IMG/VR virus record: IMGVR_UViG_3300030380_003000
Span: 1 to 24,785 of that record
DNA: 24,785 bases
Direction: 5' to 3' (one strand)
Source of the DNA: a virus
Position 1 is the stretch's first letter; every line of letters starts with the position of its first letter. The translations under genes and the position numbers were made by a program. Of the stretch, positions 1 through 9,100 are shown piece after piece. The notes below the pieces were generated by a model. It saw only the letters and a program-made list of their open reading frames with translations. It was not told the origin of the DNA and did no database searches.

Positions 1-586
1 CACGAGCATAAAAATTCGTATATATACCGGCACCTAAAGTAGGAATAGAAACAATTGCACTTTCACCAAATGAAGTAACCGCGTTTACTACACCTGCAAA
101 GATTTCACCAACATCACCTTGGTTAAATCCTTCTGTAATTGAACCTGTTTGACCTTTTAATGATTCAAGTCTATTTATTTCAGTTACAGCTTCAGCCATA
201 TCCTCATCAGTTAAACCTTGCGTCCAAAATTCAGATTTGCCTTCTGCCCATTCATCAACAGCTTCATCGCCGAATATTTTTCTTGCTAATGTATAAGTTC
301 CTACATTTAGCAATTCATCAAAACTTTGTAAGTTTAATTTTATATTTTCAAAACTATTTAATATTTTTTGACTTGTTGATATTTCCTCTGGTAATTCCGA
401 AAAAGTATTTTCCAAGTTGAATCCCGTATTGGATGCTCTTTCCGTTGGGACAGTCACATCCAACCCTATCCCCGGTTGCTTTACTTCCTCAACTTCATAA
501 CCTTTTTCTTGTGCTAAGTTAAGAAAAGAATTAACTTTGCTATCATCTATAGCATAAGTTTTATTACCTATTTTATATTCTGGCAT
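1..586 (-). CDS. N-terminal part of a probable large internal virion protein (cut by window edge)
   Basis: The ATG at 586 opens a frame that stays open to the window edge, giving 195 codons with no stop. The product begins MPEYKIGNKTYAIDD. This short opening resembles the start of very large virion proteins in marine phages, where a small domain of this kind precedes a protein of a thousand or more residues. Residues about 60-135 are acidic and probably helical. A more hydrophobic, Gly/Ala/Val-rich stretch follows from about residue 155 (around EIFAGVVNAVTSFGES), which might interact with membrane. It lies 7 bases downstream of the 463-residue gene, so it is very likely co-transcribed with it and with the other candidate ejection proteins. 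No catalytic motif is visible in the part present. The role as an internal or ejected protein is inferred from position and is not proven. Confidence 0.75.
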   Translation of the reverse strand, partial: MPEYKIGNKTYAIDDSKVNSFLNLAQEKGYEVEEVKQPGIGLDVTVPTERASNTGFNLENTFSELPEEISTSQKILNSFENIKLNLQSFDELLNVGTYTLARKIFGDEAVDEWAEGKSEFWTQGLTDEDMAEAVTEINRLESLKGQTGSITEGFNQGDVGEIFAGVVNAVTSFGESAIVSIPTLGAGIYTNFYAR

Positions 587-593
587 AATTTAA

Positions 594-1985
594 TTAATTT
601 TTAGTTCTTCTTACTGGAGGTATAGTGCTTCTTTCTCTAATATTTAGCTCAGGTTTAATATTTGTTTTTTTACCTAATCCAATATCAAATGCATCTTTTT
701 TAGCTTTTGTTTCTTTAATATCTTGTAAAGTATCTTCGACCCCGCCTATTAAATTGCTTTCAAAATCATCCATGTTAATTTCTTCTTCAATTTTTTGTTG
801 TGTAAATAAATTTGAAATATTATTTAAATAAAATGTGTTAAAATCTTGTAAAGATTTACCAGAAAAAGATTGTTCAGCAAAAGCTTTGTCAATTAAGTAT
901 CTTTGATCAGGATTATTTATATTTAATGTAAGCTCTTTTACTCTTGGATTGCCATCTTTCATTGAAAATTGAACTGAAACAATCATATTACCATTAGTAT
1001 CAGGTTCCGTAGCTTTTATAACATCTCTACCTGATATTTCAACTCCGCTATTTACCATCTGTTCTCCTAAATTATTTTGACTTATGTATCTGTTTGTTGT
1101 GTTAAATACTGATTGAAATGTATCTGATCCTGCAATAGTTTTTGTTTCAATAACAGGCTGAACAGAACTCTCATTTCTTATTTTATTTATTTCTGTACTA
1201 TATGCTGTTTCAACAAGATCTTCATTAATTTTACCATCTTGAAAAAAGTTATTATAAGCCTGTCCTTTATAATCAACTAAATAGTTTAATTTTTGATCAA
1301 CAGGAATGCTATTAGCAGTATTGACTACGGTTTTTTCAATATCTTTTCTACCTTTAGCATTAGTAATACTATTTCTTAAATCAATATCAAGTTTAGAAAA
1401 TGCTTCAATGTTTTTAGGTTTATATAACTGTACGTATTGGTCTAATTCCGCAGATGTTATTTTTTTACCGTTTACTAAATAACCATCTTTAATTATTTCA
1501 TAATCACCTGTTCCAAGAGATCTAGCAATACCAAATTCTTCAGTATCTCTATCTATAGTATTACTATAACTTCCAGCTCTTACAACACCTTGTAAGGCAA
1601 CTAATTTTTCTTGATCACTAGCATATGTTGAAGCTAATACATTATATTCGTCTACAGCTTTTGTATATGCAGCAGCTTTTTCAACAGGATTAAGTGAAGG
1701 ATCTAAAGCTATTTCATTTAATTTATTTTTAACATTCATTCCTTCTGATGTTAAAATATTTTTATATTGCCCCGCTGCTGACCCAGTTGATGCCATTTTA
1801 CCAATAAACTGAGCTGCAAGATTCATGTCATTTTTAACCTGAGCTATTCTTTCGTTTTCTTTTTTGATTATATCATCAGCAATTCTTGTTGCTTCCTGTG
1901 CTAATCCTGCCCCAAAAGCCCTTGACATATTTCCATCTGCTTGTGCTAATGCTGCTGCGCCTTGTATTAAATTTCTATCTGCCAT
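594..1985 (-). CDS. Putative internal virion (ejection or cargo) protein, 463 aa
   Basis: A complete frame of 463 residues. I do not recognise a named domain. The first about 130 residues are alanine-rich and predicted helical, beginning MADRNLIQGAAALAQADGN. The middle (about 160-300) is polar and mixed. The C-terminus ends in a proline/arginine-rich tail, RSTIPPVRRTKN. It has no signal peptide or membrane segment. It lies between a Gly/Ala-rich candidate channel-forming protein and a probable large virion protein, downstream of the neck and tail genes. In podophages this is where ejected internal proteins are usually encoded (T7 gp14/15/16, P22 gp7/16/20, crAss cargo proteins). The start is ATG with AT-rich DNA upstream, and the 2-base gap to the previous gene implies the same transcript. 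The functional call is contextual. Confidence 0.7.
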   Translation of the reverse strand: MADRNLIQGAAALAQADGNMSRAFGAGLAQEATRIADDIIKKENERIAQVKNDMNLAAQFIGKMASTGSAAGQYKNILTSEGMNVKNKLNEIALDPSLNPVEKAAAYTKAVDEYNVLASTYASDQEKLVALQGVVRAGSYSNTIDRDTEEFGIARSLGTGDYEIIKDGYLVNGKKITSAELDQYVQLYKPKNIEAFSKLDIDLRNSITNAKGRKDIEKTVVNTANSIPVDQKLNYLVDYKGQAYNNFFQDGKINEDLVETAYSTEINKIRNESSVQPVIETKTIAGSDTFQSVFNTTNRYISQNNLGEQMVNSGVEISGRDVIKATEPDTNGNMIVSVQFSMKDGNPRVKELTLNINNPDQRYLIDKAFAEQSFSGKSLQDFNTFYLNNISNLFTQQKIEEEINMDDFESNLIGGVEDTLQDIKETKAKKDAFDIGLGKKTNIKPELNIRERSTIPPVRRTKN

Positions 1986-1987
1986 AA

Positions 1988-2830
1988 TTAATTATTTAAA
2001 AATTTATTGAAAGGATTACCTGTTAAATTAGGTACTTGAGCTTGTGACACTATATTTTGTCCAAAATTACTATAATCTTTCATAGCACCTCCGAATCCTG
2101 CGCCTCCTCCTATTGGACTTGATCCACCAAATACACCTTTAAAAGCGCCTCCTAATGCAGCTCCTCCAATTGCTCCTAACCCTCCAGCTAAATCAGCAGT
2201 TGCTTGTGCTCTTGCTTGTCTTGCACCAGCTAATTCTTGTTGAGACATACCTAATAAAGTTGAAGTTCTATCAAATTCTCTTTGTTGCATTGCGTCGGCA
2301 CCCGCTGCCTCTAACTGTTGTAATCTCATACCAGCTTGTGCTTGCTGAGATTGTAAATTAGTTGCTGCTTGTGCTGCTGCTATTTGATTTTGTCTTTCTT
2401 GTTGCTCTAAATTAGCTGCTATTTGCTGATTGCCTCTTGCTTGTGATTGTGATAATGCTTGAGCTATAGCTGCTGCACCAGTCCCACCGGCACCCCCTCT
2501 TAAAGCGTCAAGTGTTTGTGCTAATCCTTGTTGTTGTTGCTGAGCTTGAAAATCTGCAGCACCTGTTGCAACTTGTAAATCTTCAAATTGATTTTCTAAA
2601 CCTTCAAATGTGTTTTCTAAATCCTCATAAGGGTTATCAAATTGAAAGTTTTTAAAAGCATCCATTTGCTGATTAAATTGTTTTCTAGCTTTTCTTTCTC
2701 TTCTTCTTCTTTTTCTACCACCAAATAAAGAGCCTATACCTTTAGCTATACCAGGTATTGCTGACGCAATCATTCCGACTGGTCCTCCTGCTACACCAGC
2801 AGCTGCACCGAGAATTTCTTTTAATGCCAT
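1988..2830 (-). CDS. Putative internal virion / DNA ejection protein with glycine-zipper ends, 280 aa
   Basis: Residues about 5-37 are Gly/Ala/Ile-rich and could insert in a membrane. They are followed at once by a strongly basic cluster (RKRRRRERKARK, about 38-49). Residues about 50-210 are Gln/Ala-rich and predicted to form a long helix or coiled coil, including a run of five glutamines. Residues about 213-245 are a second glycine-zipper segment (LAGGLGAIGGAALGGAFKG). Two amphipathic or glycine-zipper ends around a helical rod are typical of small phage ejection proteins such as T7 gp14 or P22 gp7, which help form a channel across the host envelope. That analogy rests on architecture and position, not recognised homology. 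The gene sits between a small beta-rich protein and another candidate internal protein. The ATG is preceded by AT-rich sequence without a Shine-Dalgarno motif. Confidence 0.75.
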   Translation of the reverse strand: MALKEILGAAAGVAGGPVGMIASAIPGIAKGIGSLFGGRKRRRRERKARKQFNQQMDAFKNFQFDNPYEDLENTFEGLENQFEDLQVATGAADFQAQQQQQGLAQTLDALRGGAGGTGAAAIAQALSQSQARGNQQIAANLEQQERQNQIAAAQAATNLQSQQAQAGMRLQQLEAAGADAMQQREFDRTSTLLGMSQQELAGARQARAQATADLAGGLGAIGGAALGGAFKGVFGGSSPIGGGAGFGGAMKDYSNFGQNIVSQAQVPNLTGNPFNKFLNN

Positions 2831-2841
2831 TGTTTTATTTT

Positions 2842-3171
2842 TTAATTACTACTTATAAATATTTCTGAATTTACTGCGAATAATTCCGCATGATCTTTTG
2901 AATTGTTATTTAAATTTACCTCTGCAAAATATCCAATTATACCTGATGTATTTTTAGAATTATCTTTTCCAAAGAATATATAACTTGTTTGAGTTAAGCC
3001 TGATAAATTACCAGTTGCATTACAAACTATATAACTATCTTCTATAGTTTGAACGGGGCCAATTTTTTTAACCACATCTGAATTACCTGATGTATCTAAA
3101 AAATATATTGTATCACCAACTTGAAGTGATGTATTTTTTGTAAATGTTGTTTGTAACGTTAATAAACTCAT
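2842..3171 (-). CDS. Small beta-rich phage structural protein of unknown function, 109 aa
   Basis: I chose the ATG at 3171, giving 109 residues that begin MSLLTLQTTF. A longer frame would begin at a TTG at 3201 inside the end of the preceding giant gene. The ATG is preceded by TAATAATAAGAAT, very like the sequence before the ring-protein start at 11931 (ATAAATAAAAGAAT). The product is short, polar and probably beta-sheet (VGDTIYFLDTSG, then SYIFFGKDN). It ends in a motif (HAELFAVNSEIFISS) that I associate with small unannotated proteins of marine phages. No signal peptide or catalytic residues are visible. It lies directly behind the stabilization/muzzle-like gene, so a virion role at the tail or neck is plausible but not shown. 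Confidence 0.75.
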   Translation of the reverse strand: MSLLTLQTTFTKNTSLQVGDTIYFLDTSGNSDVVKKIGPVQTIEDSYIVCNATGNLSGLTQTSYIFFGKDNSKNTSGIIGYFAEVNLNNNSKDHAELFAVNSEIFISSN

Positions 3172-3191
3172 ATTCTTATTATTACATGTTT

Positions 3192-6100
3192 TTACGGACA
3201 ATCAATGAGATAAGCACTTGACAACGAATACCCATTCCAAATATGATAATACTGCTCATCTGTTGAATAATATTTTGTTCCTGACATTAATGTACCACAA
3301 CCACTTGCCGTATAAATTTGTGTTGAGTTTGCAAGAGTAGTTCCATTAATATATATCGTTATTGAATTTCCTCCTCCACATAAATCATTTGCAGCATTTG
3401 AATCTGTTTCCGGATTACTAGTTGTCATAAATCCACTTACACTATTACATGAAGACTGAGGAATTGATACTTGAGCTATATCTCCTGTACAAGGATCCGT
3501 ACTATTAATTGTTCCTGTAAGAGTTACACCTGCTGAAAGCGTTAATGTAACTCCGCTTTGTAATTGAGATTTAGTAGCGCTTGTTGGACTTACGGTGCCT
3601 GAACTTACAGTAAACCCTACAGATGATGTTCCTGTATGACCAGAACCAAATGTACCTCTTACAACTTGTGTTCCTGCACTACTATTATAATTTCCTTGTG
3701 TAGTTAAAGAAAAACTACAATCAGCAGAATTAGCAGTTTGACAAGCTGAACAAGTACCGTAAAACGTAACATTTGCTAAATCAGGATTACTTTGATTACC
3801 CGTAGTGGTTCCAATAATTTCATAACATGTTACTGTAGTTGTTCCTAACTCAAATATTGTACCATTAGAAAGCGCGTATATACTCGTATGTCTTACAGTT
3901 ATTACTTCATCGTCATCAGTACAATCAGATTGAAGCGCTTGAGCGTTATAAAATCTTTCTACAGATACGTTTGCTTGCCAAAATATAGAATGAGAAGCTG
4001 AAGTTTGAGTAATTCCTGATGCTGTTGCTATAACTCTATAATAAATAGTACCACCTGAGGCTGATGTTACAGATACACTTGCCGATGTTGCACTTGATAT
4101 ATCTGTAAAAGTTGAGTTATCTGTTGATGATTGCCATTGATACCCTGTTGGTGAAAATCCTGAAGCTGTAGCTGTTAATGTTGTATTTTGATTTACTGGT
4201 TTTGAAGTTGTACCACTAACAGAAACACTACACCCAGTACAACTACAACAATCTGAAAATGGTTGAAATGGGAATGATCCTGAAACCTGTGCGCTGTAAT
4301 CTACACTTCCTGAATAACTAGCATTTGTTATTTTATAACATCCATCTGTAAAACCACTTCCTGTTAAATTAAGAACTTGTCCATTTGTATAACCAGCCGC
4401 GTTTGTAATATTAAAATTATATGTTGCACCTGCTGGGCAAGCTTGTGCTGTAAGTTTTTGAGTTGGTATAGACCATGTTACTGTTTTAGCTGCTGGATTT
4501 GTAATACCACTTGGTGTTGTTCCTCCTGATACAGTACATCTATATATAACATTACCTTCAAAAGAAGTTGATACCGTTGCCGCATAGGTATTACTACTGC
4601 CTGTTTGTACTTGCGTTCCATCTGCTGTCCATACAAATTGAGTTCCACTAAACCCTGATTGTTCCGCTGTTAAAACAACAGTTGCATAAGAGCTTGCTGA
4701 AGAAGCTCCAGATATTACAAAATTACTACAACTTTGCCATCCACCTGCCACCGCAAGAGCTCCTCCCGCATTTACATACGCTTTTATTATACCATTAGAA
4801 TATGTACCAGCCGCAATACCGCTTGTTGAACCCTGATTATTACTGTAAAATTGTGTTGTTGTTGCTAAACTTGTTAAACTATTACCATATAAAGTTACTT
4901 GGTTACTTGAATCTGTACAAGCTGTTGAACTTGGGCTTGATCCAGATCCTGCATTAACACGGTTTAATGTATATGATGGAAAATTATCCCATCTTATACT
5001 AACAGGTGTTGCATCAGTTGCTGTTTTAGTATTGCCGCTTTCAGTATAAGTAACAACACAATTATAATATGTTGTTTGACCAGCTGAATTGCTAACTGTA
5101 TTGAAATTAACATTTAATGTTGAGCTTGTTGCGCCAGATATATTTGATAAGCTATTTGCATTTGTACCACCTTTCCATTGGAATGTTGGTGTTACTCCTT
5201 GTGGTTCATTTGATCTTGATGTTGCAGATAACGTTCTTGTTTTTAAACTACCTCCCTCATATATAAACGAAGCTGCCACCGGCGAAGTAACATCAACTGT
5301 TGGCGTTAACATTAAAGTACAACTGTTATGTGTACTTGCTAACGTTGGAGCAGAATCATATTGATTTTCGTTAAGAGTTAAATTTATCGCTTCTACTTTC
5401 CAATAATCATTACTAAATTGCTGGCTTGTAAAACTTATCACATTACCAACTGATAATGCGTTATTTCCGTCTAAGTCAACAAAAAAGTTTTGATCACTGC
5501 TAGAATTATCACATCTTGAAGCTCTTATACCTTGACTACCACCACCAGCACTACAAGCTGTATGAGCACCAGGTACTCCTCCTGAATTTATAAATCTATA
5601 GTTTGTTCCGTCAGAATATGTTCCTTGTTGAAATCCTGATGTACTACCTTGATTGTTTACAGCAAATTGTGTTGCGGCTGTGAAACTTCCATTACCAAAT
5701 ATACTTAATGTATTTGTTTCTGTACACGCACCTGAGTTGGCCGATGTACCACCACTTGCAAATTTTAAATTACTGTGAGAAGTCCAAGCTGTCCAAGCAA
5801 CTGAATGTTGAGCTGAATCTGTTGAGCCATTTATTTTTACTTTATAATATTGTGTGCCCGCTGATGATTCGGATGTTATTAAAGTCGCGGATGTAGCACC
5901 GTTAATAATATTGCCACTTCCCGGTGTAAAACCTGATGATGAGCTTTTATACCATTGACGAGAAGTAACTGTTCCTGTTGTACTAGCTGTTAATGTAACA
6001 TTACTTCCAACCATAGCTGTTCCTGCACCATTTATAACAACTGTTGCTGCTTGAGGCGCTTGTATTGTTGCTGATGTATTATTACATAATCCACTTGTTA

Positions 6101-9100
6101 TTGTTGCTGTTATTGTAACACCTTCACTTAAAGTTACTGCTAATCCTCCAGCTAATGCTGATTTAGTAGTTGTTGTTGGTGATATTGTTCCACTGTTAAC
6201 AGTTAAAGCTATTGTATCAGATCCTGTATAATCGGTACCACTAAATGTTCCTGTTAATGTTGTTCCTCCTGATGAATATGAACCAACAGCTAATGACAGA
6301 CCACAGCTACCAGCAGAACCTGTTGCTGTATCAGTACAAGTTAATGTTCCTGAATTTGAATAACCTGATGGTATATTTATTACAGCTGAATATGTATTAG
6401 TGCCTGCTTGATATGTAGTTGGGCTATAAGAAGCAATTGTTCCTAAAGTAACAGTACCACTAACTGTTGCACCAATTGTTCCATTAGGTATTTGTAAATT
6501 AGCATCTGTACAAGTGAATGCAGCATTAGTTGCTCCAGCGCTGGCAGAACAAGGAATAGTACTACCTGAATTATCAAAACCAGATGGCACTAATATTGTT
6601 GCAGTATAACTTGCTGTTCCTGTTTGATATGTTGCAGGTGATATAGACTGTATAGTCCCCGATGCGACTGTTCCCGTTACGGTTGCTCCCACAATACCAC
6701 TATTTATATTCAATCCAGCATTAGCACATCCAAATGTTATTGTGCCACTATGCGAAGATATATTACCTAGCCCTTGTATTGAAAAATCTTTTAATCTTGA
6801 ATCTAACTCTTTTCCTGATATAGTATTTAATTCTGTTTCAACACCTGATATTAATCCAAAATATTTACCTTCTTTTTCTTTAAATTCTAAAATTTGTCCT
6901 TTTTGTTGATCTGTAATTATTTCTTCAGAACCAACAATCCAACCAGTAGTACCTTCATAGGTTAAATTTTTAAAGTTTTTAATTGCTGAAGCTTCTTGAT
7001 TAAATATTAATTTAATACCAGCGGTTTTTCTTTCACCATAAAAATTACCTCTTTCAGCATTAGGGTAGTGGTGCTCGTATAATTTTCCTAAATAACATGT
7101 ATAATATTTACCATTTAGAGAAACCCCTGCATCTGGTATAAAACTTAATTTTGAAACCCAACCCTTTGTATCTTCACTATAACTTATTGAAGCTCCATAA
7201 TTTTCTAAAGAAAGAATATATTGGTCAGAATGAATATCATAACTACCTATTATACTAGTATTGCTTTCGTTTAATAAGTTTTCTCTAAAAAAACTTGACA
7301 TACCAGCTTCTGATATTACTGTAATTCCATCTCCTGATAATCTTAATACCGCACCTCTTGCTTTATCCGTAAAATATATTCTATATCCGTGAACTGCAAA
7401 AGATTCTGGATTTCTTGATATACCATAATCTCCTGCAAAAGCTATTGCTTGTCCTAATACATTTTCAGTTGCTGTTAAATTAACATTGCCATCAGCATTA
7501 AATAAAGCATCTTTATTAGCTAAAACTCTTAATACTTTATCTTCACAAAAAGCTATAACATCAGTATTTCTTGTATAAAGTTTTTGTATACTGCCATATT
7601 CAGGATTTAATTCTTTAGTTATTTTTAATCCTACATTAAATTCATTTAATTTATTTATACCACCTAATGAATTATATATACCCGAATATATTAAAGAGCT
7701 TTTTTGATTACGCTCTTTATAATCTCCTTCTATTGTTGTTGAAACTTTTACTCCTGGTGATACAACATCTTCATTAAAATCGTCATTAATAGTGCTAGAT
7801 TCAACACCATTACCCATTATATAAGCATTATGCCAAGATAAATCTTGCTGTGTTCCCCATTTATTTTTATCAAAACATTCACTTGTTTCGTAATATATAT
7901 CTAACACCTCGTCTTCTGGTATTGTTTCAAATACAGCTGGTGATGTATTAGCTGATACACCTGCACCAGGGTTTTGACTTGCGTATGTTATTTGAAAAGA
8001 TGTAGGAAATTTACTACTATTATATTTAACCTCAACCTTAGTTACATCGTTATCTCCGTCAGCAAAAGACAAACCAGATCCTGGAATACCAGCAACGTGT
8101 CCTGCTAAATCTGCATATGCGCCTCCAGCTGAACTACCCACAACGCTTGATTGGAAATGTTCTGTTAAGCTACCAAGATTAGCTATATCAGTAGTTGAAA
8201 CAACTTCAAATATTTCTCCATCTTTAAAATAAAACTTAGTTAGCTCTACTCTATCTTGAGAATCAGGCGCAGTAACTTGCCCTAAAAATAAAGCATTACT
8301 TATACTAGAAGAACTACCTTGTTTAAAATCAATTTCTAATATTTCACCATTTTTTCCAGCAAGCCCTTGATTTGTAAAAATATTACCAGTTATCTGTGAA
8401 GTCTTTTTTACTTTAATAAAAAACTTACCGTCAAAAGATTCAACAGCATCTATGTTTTCAGGTTTATCGCCTGATATATCTAATATTTTAAATTTAAAAT
8501 CATCAGGGCTGCTACCGTAAGATAATCTAGTATTTGAGTTTAATGCTTTTTTAAGCATCATGTATTGCCCCTCTTTTACTTTATTTATTTCGTAGGAAGG
8601 TACAACTAACCAGCATGTGCCTGAATCTTCTTTATCATTTTTAACAGTTTCAACTATTAAATTATCAAAATTATTAGAACTAGGTTTAATATAATACTTA
8701 AATTTTGTTAATCTAGGGTTTGATGGAAATGAACCACCCATTGTAATACCTAATTTAGTACCAGCAACTGTTCCTGTATCAAACGGCACTTTTAATGTAC
8801 CTGATCCTGTACCACCATCTGCTGTTATAACAGGCGTTTGTCTTCCGTATTCATCTTCAAAAACTACACCTATTTCATATTCTCTACCTGTTTTTATTGT
8901 TCTTGTATCATATAATCCAGTACCTGTCCCAGATATGACTCCAGATGACTGTAATTGATTATCACCTATAAATATTCTTCTTGTATCTTCAGCATCTATA
9001 GTATTTCTACCTAATGTAGTAATAGTTTGAAAAGTAGGATTATAACCTGATATATCTAAACCATCTTCGTAATTACCAAATACTATTCTATTACCAACTA

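Noticed and set aside
139-420. Plus-strand open frames across the window (for example here and at 5089-5364)
   Set aside because: All lie opposite convincing minus-strand genes. Their products are Leu/Phe/Ser-rich with no recognisable domain.
2526-2540. Short trinucleotide run encoding five glutamines
   Set aside because: It is a small low-complexity tract within a Gln-rich helix and does not stand out as a separate repeat element.
3172-3201. Ten-residue N-terminal extension of the small beta-rich protein from a TTG
   Set aside because: It overlaps the preceding gene and the ATG at 3171 has a leader like those of other genes here.
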